The notes beneath the pieces are model-generated. The model was not told the origin of the DNA and made no database searches. It saw only the letters and a program-made list of their open reading frames with translations. This document shows positions 1-6,684 of a DNA stretch of 14,065 bases, piece by piece (position 1 is the stretch's first letter; the number at the start of each line of letters is the position of its first letter). Origin of the DNA: JABAYQ01 sp018608925 (GTDB taxonomy: Bacteria > Bacteroidota > Bacteroidia > Flavobacteriales > UBA7312); NCBI GenBank assembly GCA_037625715.1, contig JASJHQ010000019.1, positions 1 to 14,065 of the forward strand, written 5' to 3'. A program made the position numbers and the translations under genes.

Positions 1-1940
1 TCCCAAGAAGAAGGAACAAGCTCTTGGTTTTTATCTTCAAACAAACTTTTGTAATAGGTTACAGAAAGAATTCCATAAATTGATTTACTTAGTTTTTGTT
101 GTGCTAAAAACTCCAGTCCGTAGCTTTTCCCTTGAGAGATAGACGAAACATCTTCATTTCCTATCACGCCAAAGTCACCACCTAAATTAGCTAAAGAGAC
201 GCTATCGTTTACAGAAAAAGGATAGTTATCATATTGCTTATAAAATCCTTCTAACGTAATTTTACTGTAATCACTAGGATTGTATTCGTATCCGAAAACA
301 GCATGGTCACACTGAATATAATCTACATCTTGATTTAAGAATTGACCTAATGAGTCGGTGTAACCTAAAACGGTGTAAGATGGTAACTGGAAAAAACGAC
401 CAACATTAGCATTTAAACTAGACTTTTTACCAAGCTTATAAGAAGCAGATGCCCTTGGAGAAAAATTAGGAGCACTTTCACTTTTTGTAAAACTATTATT
501 GTCTACTCTAGCTCCTAGAGAACCTACTAATTTTCCGTTAAGATACGTTTTACTTAACTGTGCGAATGCACTATATTTAATAAATGAAAATTCAGAAGAA
601 ACATTTTTTGTGAAGAATGGAAGCTTGTTAAACGTTTCATTTATGTAAGTAACATGATCGAGACCTACCCCAACATTGTATTTTATAGACTCCTTTCTGA
701 AATTATATTCTGCTCTAGTTTTATTTTCTATTTCTTCCGATTGATAATCTAGCAATTTGTTTTCTTCGATTTCAATATTCTTGAAATATTTGGTTGCAGA
801 ATTATTTAAGTGAGATCTACTAGCAACCACAAACAAATTAGACTGTTCGAAAAAATGTTTCCAAGTACCACCAACAGTATAGTTCCACTGTTCGTTTACA
901 GGTAAATTATCTAAAATATAGTTGTTTCGAGCAAGGGTAAGCGAATCGTCAATATTATCGTTTACCGAAGTGTTTAAAGAAAACTCATCTAATGCTGCTA
1001 GAGCAATGATATTAAACTGATTTTTTTTGTTTGGCTTGTGTGTAAACTTAAATTGTAAGTCGTTGTAAGTTGGTAAAAAAGGCAGTTGAAGTGCTTGAAA
1101 CAGAAACTGTAAGTAAGACCTTCTTACAGAAATCAACATACTAGATTTCTCTCCCAATGGAGTATTAATAGATAAGCCAGCATCACTAGAACCGACAGAA
1201 AAAGCGCCACTTAAAGACTCGTCACTTCCTTCAATTTGTTTTAATTCCATTACAGAACTTAAAACATTACCTCTGTTAGCTGGAAAAGCTCCAGAATAAA
1301 AATCAACTTCACGAATTAAGTTAACGTTTATAATTCCTACAGGGCCACCTGAAGAACCTTGGGTAGCAAAGTGATTAATGTTTGGTATTTCTACTCCATC
1401 TAAATAAAACCTATTTTCGCTTGGAGCACCACCTCTAATAATAATATCATTTCTAAATGAAGGAGCAGTCGAAACACCAGGTAAGTTCGCAATAACCTTA
1501 GAAATATCTCTATCTCCTCCCGGACTTCTATAAATTTCGGAAGCGTTAATAGTTCGTAAACTAGTAGGACTTTCCTCGGTTTTATTAAAGGTATTAGCAG
1601 TTATCTGAACCTCATCAATTAGTTGTGTGTTTTCAGAAAGTTGAAAGTTTAATCTTAAGTTTTTGTTAGGTGAAACTCTAATTTCTGACTTTGAAGACAA
1701 TTCAAAACCTATGTAAGAACATCTAAAATTATAAGTACCAGGCTCTACATCATTTAATTCAAAATTACCGTCTATGTCGGTAGTAGCCCCCAAATTCTTT
1801 CCTTCTAAGATAACATTAGCAAAAGGAATAGGCTCGTTGTTTAATACATTACTTACAGTTCCATAAACCTTTACTTTTTGAGCAAAAATAGATGAGCTAA
1901 GTATTAATAATGACAACAATAAAAGTCTGTTAAGGTTCAT
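1..1940 (-). CDS. TonB-dependent outer-membrane receptor, C-terminus cut by window edge
   Basis: An open frame runs leftward from the ATG at 1940 to the window edge without a stop, giving about 646 residues. It begins with a signal peptide (hydrophobic stretch ending SSSIFAQ, cleavage near residue 20). A carboxypeptidase-regulatory-like beta-sandwich follows at about 23-110 (VYGTVSN, PFANVIL, TTDIDGNFEL, GTYNFRCSYIGF), then a plug domain (LPGVSTAPSFRNDIIIRGG, FYLDGVEIPNINHF) and barrel strands. The last residues, VPSSW, match the barrel motif that usually precedes DNRH, so perhaps 100-200 residues are missing. Such receptors import large substrates across the outer membrane using TonB energy; the ligand cannot be read from sequence. 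The start lies 4 nt after the stop of the metallophosphoesterase gene, so the two are probably co-transcribed. Being next to a B12-binding regulator makes a cobalamin ligand tempting, but nothing in the sequence supports it. Confidence 0.9.
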   Translation of the reverse strand, partial: MNLNRLLLLSLLILSSSIFAQKVKVYGTVSNVLNNEPIPFANVILEGKNLGATTDIDGNFELNDVEPGTYNFRCSYIGFELSSKSEIRVSPNKNLRLNFQLSENTQLIDEVQITANTFNKTEESPTSLRTINASEIYRSPGGDRDISKVIANLPGVSTAPSFRNDIIIRGGAPSENRFYLDGVEIPNINHFATQGSSGGPVGIINVNLIREVDFYSGAFPANRGNVLSSVMELKQIEGSDESLSGAFSVGSSDAGLSINTPLGEKSSMLISVRRSYLQFLFQALQLPFLPTYNDLQFKFTHKPNKKNQFNIIALAALDEFSLNTSVNDNIDDSLTLARNNYILDNLPVNEQWNYTVGGTWKHFFEQSNLFVVASRSHLNNSATKYFKNIEIEENKLLDYQSEEIENKTRAEYNFRKESIKYNVGVGLDHVTYINETFNKLPFFTKNVSSEFSFIKYSAFAQLSKTYLNGKLVGSLGARVDNNSFTKSESAPNFSPRASASYKLGKKSSLNANVGRFFQLPSYTVLGYTDSLGQFLNQDVDYIQCDHAVFGYEYNPSDYSKITLEGFYKQYDNYPFSVNDSVSLANLGGDFGVIGNEDVSSISQGKSYGLEFLAQQKLSKSIYGILSVTYYKSLFEDKNQELVPSSW

Positions 1941-1944
1941 ACAG

Positions 1945-3177
1945 TTACGATATATTTACGACAGTTATTTCGGGTAAGATACCCACTCTTCCAGGGTAGC
2001 CTAAATGACCAATACCACGATTAACATATAAAAAATTATCGCCTGTATTGTAAAGACCTGCCCAGTATTTATATTTCCATTGAGAAGGACTCCATCGAAT
2101 ACCTCCTATTTCTATTCCGAATTGCATTCCGTGAGTATGACCCGATAGTTGCAAGTCCACTTTTTGGTCGTGCTTTAAAACCTTGTTTTGCCAGTGAGTA
2201 GGATCATGAGATAGTAAAAAAGTTGGGACACCGTCAACAACACCATTCATTGCTTTCTTTATGTCACCATATTTAGAGAATCTTCCGTCTCCCCAATTTT
2301 CGACCCCAACAATATTAATTAACTGATCACCAAGTTCGATTTGTTTGTTTTCATTTAGCAATAAGTCGAAACCAAATTTCTGATGAATATCAATAATTTC
2401 GTTGTGATTTTTTTGCCAAGCATTTCTTCCTTCTTCCGTAGAAAGGTCTAAACCAATATAATCTGCGTAATCATGATTACCAAGGACAGAAAACTTTCCG
2501 TACTTGGCTTTTAATTTAGATAAAGTATCAATGAAAGGATAAGCCTCATCAGCATGATTGTTGACCAAATCACCAGTGAAAAATATCAAATCTGGTTTTT
2601 CGTCGTTTATCAATTCAACCGCCTCTTCTAACTTATCAACTCTCTGAAAACTACCTAGGTGCATATCTGAAAGCTGAACAATTTTAAGAGGATTCTTACT
2701 TTTAAAATTCTTCAATTTTAAATTAACGAAGTGCTTTTTAAAGTCAAATCTTCCAACTAAAATTCCGTAAGTAAGAGTCGTTAAAGTGAAAGCCCCAAGA
2801 ACCATTGCAGAACGTTTAAAAAAGTCTAATCTGTTAATTTTCTCTCCAGAAAGGCTAGCACCACTATCACTAAAGTAACGAGAAACAAATTTAAACACTC
2901 TAATTATGTCATCAATAAATAACGGCATTATAGCAATGATTTTTGCTGCAAAAACCGAAAAAACTAAACCGAACAAAACCACCATATAACCAGGATAAAG
3001 GGTCATGTTAGTATTAATCGCGGGATATAAAATCGAAAATAATGAAAGAATAGAAACAATCCAATAAAGCCACTTAACAAAAGCAGAGTTTATGTCGGAC
3101 TTAAAGGCATTCCAAATATAAAAATCTAGAAAAAGAATAATAGAAAAAAGCACTAGAGTAAAAACTATTCTAACCAT
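1945..3177 (-). CDS. Membrane-anchored metallophosphoesterase (YkuE/LpxG-like)
   Basis: A 410-residue calcineurin-like phosphoesterase with a membrane-bound N-terminus. Helices are visible at about 4-22, 33-53, 62-86 and 122-142. The catalytic domain starts near 160 and has the full dinuclear metal motif set: DMH (D171, H173), GD (G202, D203), GNHD (233-236), SHD (H324) and GHTHG (346-350). The arrangement of several N-terminal helices plus a phosphoesterase domain matches the YaeI/YkuE group. Characterised relatives act on lipid-linked or cell-wall phosphates; LpxG of Chlamydia, for example, hydrolyses UDP-diacylglucosamine in lipid A synthesis. Substrate here is unknown. The residues before helix 4 (FFKRSAMVLG) resemble the Tat-like segment of YkuE but lack the twin arginine. 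It is the first gene of a two-gene unit with the TonB receptor, and a TAnnTTTG box lies about 27 nt upstream. Confidence 0.88.
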   Translation of the reverse strand: MVRIVFTLVLFSIILFLDFYIWNAFKSDINSAFVKWLYWIVSILSLFSILYPAINTNMTLYPGYMVVLFGLVFSVFAAKIIAIMPLFIDDIIRVFKFVSRYFSDSGASLSGEKINRLDFFKRSAMVLGAFTLTTLTYGILVGRFDFKKHFVNLKLKNFKSKNPLKIVQLSDMHLGSFQRVDKLEEAVELINDEKPDLIFFTGDLVNNHADEAYPFIDTLSKLKAKYGKFSVLGNHDYADYIGLDLSTEEGRNAWQKNHNEIIDIHQKFGFDLLLNENKQIELGDQLINIVGVENWGDGRFSKYGDIKKAMNGVVDGVPTFLLSHDPTHWQNKVLKHDQKVDLQLSGHTHGMQFGIEIGGIRWSPSQWKYKYWAGLYNTGDNFLYVNRGIGHLGYPGRVGILPEITVVNIS

Positions 3178-3203
3178 GTATAATTTAAATTAAAAATCAA
3201 GTG

Positions 3204-3211
3204 CAAAAATA
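3204..3211 (-). promoter_or_regulatory. Candidate Bacteroidota -7 box for the metallophosphoesterase/TonB receptor unit
   Basis: The minus strand reads TATTTTTG, a match to TAnnTTTG, 26 nt upstream of the ATG at 3177. No TTG is seen at the expected -33 distance, so this is a half-supported promoter. It lies in the 42-nt gap after the regulator gene, so the downstream pair may be transcribed both from here and by read-through. Confidence 0.4.
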
Positions 3212-3219
3212 AGCGTATT

Positions 3220-4101
3220 TTACTTGATAACTTTAATTAAATCATCAAGATTATTGAGAATATTTACAGAATAATCTTTCACTAAAAGATCTGTATCAAT
3301 ACTATTACAAACTAAATATATTTCTGATTTATCAAATATTCTATCAAGATACTCAATTGTGAAATTTAAATTACTTTTAGATTGATTTGAAACAGAGAAA
3401 AATAAGATATTATCAATTTTTTTCTTCTGAGTAATTTGCTGCAAAGATCCATAAGGAACGTTTGTTCCTAAATAAATCACTTCGCAACCATAACAAACCA
3501 ATAAAAATTTAGCAAAAAGAAGACCTATGTCATGAAACTCATTTTCAGGAAGAAAAAGAAGCCACGAAGATTTAAATTTTGTGTTATCAGAATGGTCGTC
3601 AACAGCAGACAAGATTTTTTGCCTAACAAGTTCAGAAAGAAAATGTTCTTGTGAAGGCGCAATTCTATTAGTTAACCAAAAGATTCCTATTTTAGAAAAA
3701 GTTGGCAACAAAACATTTTTATAAAAGTCTACAAAACCAAACTCTTCAACCCCATCCTTATAAATCTGATGGAATAATGCACTATTATACTCTAGAGCTG
3801 ACTCTATAAACTTAGTAATATAATATTGCTCGTTAGAGTTTTTCCCTGCAGAAAATTTAATTTCTTCAACTTTATCTGAAATAGCGACATCAGTCATCTT
3901 GGAAACAGCAGAGATTTTAATCCCGTTTTCTAAAATGTAATTAGTATTTAGTGCCCTGACTAATAGTTCATCAGTATAAAATCTAATTTTGGTGTCGGTT
4001 CTTTCAGCTTTCAAATAGCCATATCGGTTTTCCCAAGTTCGTAGAACAAATTTAGAAATGCCAGTTATTTGAGAAAATTGATCAATGCTATACTTAGTCA
4101 T
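3220..4101 (-). CDS. MerR-family regulator with cobalamin-binding domain (CarH/LitR type, putative B12 photoreceptor)
   Basis: A 293-residue protein in three parts. Residues 1-70 are a MerR winged helix (YSIDQFSQITGIS, RTWENRYG, IRFYTDEL). Residues about 90-165 are a helical cap and 175-293 a Rossmann-like B12-binding domain. The cap keeps the CarH signature W-x9-EH (W142, E152, H153). The cobalamin loop keeps E-x-H-x-x-G (E188, H190, G193), where H190 would be the lower cobalt ligand, and YLGTNVP follows at 210-216. In characterised CarH proteins, adenosylcobalamin drives tetramer formation and DNA binding in the dark, and light breaks the Co-C bond and releases repression of carotenoid genes. 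The residue after W142 is Leu, where Thermus CarH has His132, the ligand acquired after light. Its start overlaps the 54-residue ORF upstream by 8 nt. The gene is divergent from the carotenoid operon, which supports a regulator/target relation. Fold and cofactor are strong; the light response is inferred. Confidence 0.9.
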   Translation of the reverse strand: MTKYSIDQFSQITGISKFVLRTWENRYGYLKAERTDTKIRFYTDELLVRALNTNYILENGIKISAVSKMTDVAISDKVEEIKFSAGKNSNEQYYITKFIESALEYNSALFHQIYKDGVEEFGFVDFYKNVLLPTFSKIGIFWLTNRIAPSQEHFLSELVRQKILSAVDDHSDNTKFKSSWLLFLPENEFHDIGLLFAKFLLVCYGCEVIYLGTNVPYGSLQQITQKKKIDNILFFSVSNQSKSNLNFTIEYLDRIFDKSEIYLVCNSIDTDLLVKDYSVNILNNLDDLIKVIK

Positions 4102-4258
4102 TGACTACGTATTTTCCGTGTGGATACTTTTCGAACCAGAAAGATAAACTGTTCATCGAATTAAGATTAATTCTCAACTTATCAGTATAAAAAATAATCT
4201 TAGGTGCTCTACTTTTTATCTCTTCTATCGAAATTCTTTTTTTCTTCTTACGAGGCAT
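4094..4258 (-). CDS. Small basic protein (54 aa) translationally coupled to the CarH-like regulator
   Basis: An ORF of 54 residues that starts MPRKKKKRISIEE and ends GKYVVND. Its stop codon overlaps the regulator start in the string AATGACTAA, so the two genes share 8 nt and ribosomes finishing here could restart on the regulator. A Bacteroidota-type promoter (TTTG, 20-nt spacer, TAATTTTG) lies directly upstream, so this would be the first gene of the transcript. Codon use looks like that of neighbouring genes, with AT-ending codons and few rare Arg codons apart from AGA. The lysine-rich N-terminus could bind nucleic acid or simply be a short unstructured head; a weak amphipathic segment (KIIFYTDKLRINLN) follows. 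I do not recognise a family. It could instead be a leader ORF whose translation sets regulator levels. Confidence 0.6.
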   Translation of the reverse strand: MPRKKKKRISIEEIKSRAPKIIFYTDKLRINLNSMNSLSFWFEKYPHGKYVVND

Positions 4259-4289
4259 AATAAAAATTTTAATTGATTAAAATACAGGA

Positions 4290-4321
4290 CAAAATTACAC
4301 TTTGTATAACTATTACGCAAA
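4290..4321 (-). promoter_or_regulatory. Promoter for the small ORF / CarH-like regulator transcript
   Basis: On the minus strand TTTG (4321-4318) is followed after 20 nt by TAATTTTG (4297-4290), a full match to the Bacteroidota consensus TTTG-N~20-TAnnTTTG. The expected transcription start is around 4285, giving a leader of about 27 nt before the ATG at 4258. One arm of the inverted repeat at 4301-4309 lies inside the spacer, as expected for autoregulation. Confidence 0.65.
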
Positions 4322-4334
4322 TTTTTTATACAAA
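4301..4334. promoter_or_regulatory. Inverted repeat, candidate operator of the CarH-like regulator
   Basis: TTTGTATAA (4301-4309) and its exact reverse complement TTATACAAA (4326-4334) are separated by 16 nt. The left arm is in the spacer of the minus-strand promoter and the right arm is just upstream of its TTTG box. The arms contain TGTA/TACA cores, similar to the half-sites reported in CarH/LitR-class operators. A further TACA-TT-TGTA palindrome overlaps the plus-strand -7 box at 4361-4370. Binding is inferred from position and symmetry. Confidence 0.5.
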
Positions 4335-4360
4335 AAGTGAAGAGGTACTCAAATTAGTCT

Positions 4361-4370
4361 TACATTTGTA
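4361..4370 (+). promoter_or_regulatory. -7 box of the carotenoid/stress operon, overlapped by a TACA-TT-TGTA palindrome
   Basis: TACATTTG (4361-4368) matches TAnnTTTG and sits 26 nt before the ATG of the first operon gene. No TTG is found at the -33 distance, so the promoter may be intrinsically weak. The box is embedded in TACATTTGTA, a short palindrome sharing its core with the inverted repeat 30-60 nt upstream. A repressor bound here would block polymerase directly. Confidence 0.55.
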
Positions 4371-4394
4371 GTAACAAAACCGAACAATACTATT

Positions 4395-5738
4395 ATGAAA
4401 AATACAATTTTACTTTTACAACTTTTTTTATTCGCTACACTTAGCGTTCAATCAGAAACAATTCAGGTTACGGCCCAAAACTTTAGTTATACACCAGCAA
4501 ACATTACAATTAATGTTGGTGACACCGTAGTATGGACAAATAATGGAGGAACTCACGATGTTAACGGAACAACAAACTCAATTACCGGTAATCCATTTGA
4601 CAACCCAGAAGATTTTGATTCAGAAACTACTAATACAATTGGCTCTGTTATTTATACTCACGTATTTACATCAGCTGGAGAATATAACTATGATTGCTCA
4701 GTAGGCTCACATGCTGCTAACGGAATGGTAGGCACAATAAATGTTCAAAATGTAATTCCTGCTACTGTATTTGATATTATAGCAGAGTCTAACGCTCATG
4801 ACACATTAGAAATTGCAATCATCCAAGCTGATTTAGTAGGTGCTTTGTCTGGCGACGGACCATTTACTGTGTTTGCTCCAACAGATGCAGCTTTTGCAGC
4901 AGTAGATCCTCTATTGTTTCAAGCAATATTAGCTAGCAATGACATTTTAGCTCCTATTTTGTTACACCACGTACATGGGGAAGGAACTGTGCTATCTTCT
5001 GATTTAATGGACGGCATGACGGTTTCTACATTAAACAATGACCAACTTACCATTACACAAGTAAACGATTCTACTTTTAAAGTAGACGATGCTACTATTA
5101 TTATTGCTGATATAATTGCAGAAAATGGAGTTGTTCACGTAATAGACGTAGTATTAGTTCCTTCACCTCCAGAAGATATAACTGTAGTTGACATAGTTGT
5201 AAATTCTCCTGATCACAACACATTAGAAACTGCTTTAATTGCTGCAGACTTAATTGAGACACTTTCTGGTGAAGGACCATTTACTGTGTTTGCTCCAACA
5301 GATGCTGCTTTTGACGCTTTACCAGCAGGAACTCTTGACGCTTTATTAGCCGATATACCTGCATTAACGATATTACTTACACACCATGTTTACGGAGGTT
5401 CTCTTGAAGACACTGACTTAACAGATGGCCTTTCTATACTAACATTAAATGACGACAATTTAACAGTTGCAAATGATGGAACATCAATAATGATTGACGA
5501 TGCTATGGTTACTTTATCTGTTAACCAAGCTGATAATGGTATCGTTCACATTATAGATGCTGTTCTTACTTTAGAAGAACCAACTTCAATTGACAATTTA
5601 CTGTTAGAGAGCAATGTAGTTTACATGCATACTATCAACCTTTTAGGAGAAAAAGTTGAAAGAGAGTCTAACGACAAAGTGCTAATTGACATCTACTCAA
5701 ACGGAACAGTAATCAAAAGATATAATTCAAACAAATGA
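4395..5738 (+). CDS. Secreted cupredoxin with two FAS1 (fasciclin) domains and T9SS-like tail
   Basis: A 447-residue exported protein. The signal peptide covers about 1-20 (cleavage after SVQS). Residues 22-118 form a plastocyanin/azurin-like domain (TPANITINVGDTVVWTN) with a complete type 1 copper set: H54, C101, H106 and M111. Two FAS1 domains follow at about 121-256 and 262-394; each has the TVFAPTDAAF motif and a VHIID-type end. The last 50 residues (VYMHTINLLGEKV, SNGTVIKRY) resemble the type A T9SS sorting domain, though without the usual Gly-x-Tyr, so surface delivery is likely but not certain. FAS1 domains mediate adhesion or carbohydrate/protein contacts; cupredoxins transfer electrons or store copper. 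Neither role can be assigned here. It is the first gene of the eight-gene unit and overlaps the next by 4 nt (ATGA). Confidence 0.9.
   Translation: MKNTILLLQLFLFATLSVQSETIQVTAQNFSYTPANITINVGDTVVWTNNGGTHDVNGTTNSITGNPFDNPEDFDSETTNTIGSVIYTHVFTSAGEYNYDCSVGSHAANGMVGTINVQNVIPATVFDIIAESNAHDTLEIAIIQADLVGALSGDGPFTVFAPTDAAFAAVDPLLFQAILASNDILAPILLHHVHGEGTVLSSDLMDGMTVSTLNNDQLTITQVNDSTFKVDDATIIIADIIAENGVVHVIDVVLVPSPPEDITVVDIVVNSPDHNTLETALIAADLIETLSGEGPFTVFAPTDAAFDALPAGTLDALLADIPALTILLTHHVYGGSLEDTDLTDGLSILTLNDDNLTVANDGTSIMIDDAMVTLSVNQADNGIVHIIDAVLTLEEPTSIDNLLLESNVVYMHTINLLGEKVERESNDKVLIDIYSNGTVIKRYNSNK
4857..4888 (+). repeat. 32-nt exact direct repeat, copy 1 (inside first FAS1 domain)
   Basis: The 32 nt encoding GPFTVFAPTDA in the first FAS1 domain are identical to 5274-5305 in the second, including synonymous positions, and the match resumes after one mismatch. 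The rest of the two domains has diverged much more. Possible causes are recent gene conversion or a young duplication. Confidence 0.85.
5274..5305 (+). repeat. 32-nt exact direct repeat, copy 2 (inside second FAS1 domain)
   Basis: Second copy of the repeat at 4857-4888, 417 nt away and in the same reading frame. Recombination between copies would delete exactly 139 codons, one FAS1 unit, without a frameshift. Confidence 0.85.
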
Positions 5739-6256
5739 GATTAACTACATTAATAATTTTAACTATAATCAATACTACTTTAATGGCTCAAAACTTTCAT
5801 GATCTATCTATTAATTCTATTGACGGAGAAGAAATTAAAATGAGTCAGTATGAGGGTAAGAACGTTTTAATTGTTAATGTAGCATCTTTTTGCGGCTATA
5901 CTTCTCAATACACAGACCTTCAAGCGTTGAGTGAAGAATTTGAGAATCTGGAAGTGATAGGGGTTCCTTGCAATCAATTCGGATTTCAAGAACCTCTTTC
6001 AACAGACTCAATAAAAAGCTTCTGTTCTAGAAAATATGCTGTCACATTTCCGATGACGGAAAAAGCTAAAGTAAAAGGGTCGAGTCAACATCCTCTTTTT
6101 CAATGGCTAACCGATAAAGAACAAAATAAACTAGATGATTTTAAAGTCTCATGGAATTTTAACAAATTCTTAATTGATGAGAATGGTAAATTAGTTTCTC
6201 ACTATGGGAGTAACGTATCTCCTTTGAGTGAAGACATCACAAAACACCTTAAATAA
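5735..6256 (+). CDS. Exported glutathione peroxidase family protein (Cys type)
   Basis: A 173-residue thiol peroxidase of the GPx family. A short signal peptide (residues 1-19, ending TTLMAQ) places it in the periplasm. The peroxidatic residue is C53 in NVASFCGYTSQY, a Cys rather than selenocysteine. The other catalytic residues are Q81 (CNQFG) and W140 with N141 (WNF). C97 in SFCSRKY fits the resolving Cys of thioredoxin-dependent, two-Cys bacterial GPx enzymes, so the reductant is more likely a thioredoxin-like protein than glutathione. It would reduce H2O2 or lipid hydroperoxides in the envelope, where carotenoids also act. The start overlaps the preceding stop (ATGA), and the next gene begins 3 nt after this one. 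Confidence 0.93.
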   Translation: MRLTTLIILTIINTTLMAQNFHDLSINSIDGEEIKMSQYEGKNVLIVNVASFCGYTSQYTDLQALSEEFENLEVIGVPCNQFGFQEPLSTDSIKSFCSRKYAVTFPMTEKAKVKGSSQHPLFQWLTDKEQNKLDDFKVSWNFNKFLIDENGKLVSHYGSNVSPLSEDITKHLK

Positions 6257-6259
6257 ACA

Positions 6260-6670
6260 ATGATAACCGTAACAAGGAGAGAAAGATTTAATGCCGCTCA
6301 CCGTCTATTCAATAAAAATTGGACAGATGAAAAGAACGAATCCGTTTTCGGAAAGTGCTCTAATAAAAATTGGCACGGACACAATTACATATTGTATGTA
6401 ACTGTTAAAGGAACAATTGACCAAGAGACAGGCTACCTAATTGATTTGAAAATTTTAAGCGATATTTTAAAAGAAAAGGTCACATCTAAATTAGACCACA
6501 AAAATCTTAACATAGAAGTCGATTTTCTAAACAACACCATCACAACTGCAGAGAACATTGCAGTCAAAATATTTGAAGAAATTGCTCCAGAAATTGCAAA
6601 ACACAATTGTCAATTACATTGTGTTAAACTAGTTGAAACGGAGAACAATTTTGTGGAATACTTCGGGTAA
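6260..6670 (+). CDS. 6-pyruvoyl-tetrahydropterin synthase / 6-carboxytetrahydropterin synthase family
   Basis: A 136-residue pterin enzyme of the PTPS/QueD family acting on dihydroneopterin triphosphate in the cytoplasm. Zinc ligands H14 (AAHR), H39 and H41 (HGHNY) are present. The catalytic Cys is C33, with D79-H80 (KLDHKNLN) completing the triad and E126 (VET) binding the pterin. The spacing is C-x5-HGHNY, as in PTPS enzymes of the tetrahydrobiopterin pathway, rather than the C-x3-HGH of typical QueD. No queC, queE or folE is nearby. Sitting between a peroxidase and crtI, it is more likely to serve a reduced pterin made under light or oxidative stress (for example a photolyase/cryptochrome antenna or a BH4-like cofactor) than queuosine synthesis, but this is inference. 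Family assignment is firm; product is open. Confidence 0.88.
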   Translation: MITVTRRERFNAAHRLFNKNWTDEKNESVFGKCSNKNWHGHNYILYVTVKGTIDQETGYLIDLKILSDILKEKVTSKLDHKNLNIEVDFLNNTITTAENIAVKIFEEIAPEIAKHNCQLHCVKLVETENNFVEYFG

Positions 6671-6684
6671 AAGTAAATAGATTT

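Noticed and set aside
1..1940. TonB-dependent receptor as a BtuB-type cobalamin importer serving the B12-binding regulator
   Set aside because: Only proximity suggests it; no ligand-specific residues can be read and the architecture is the generic Bacteroidota type.
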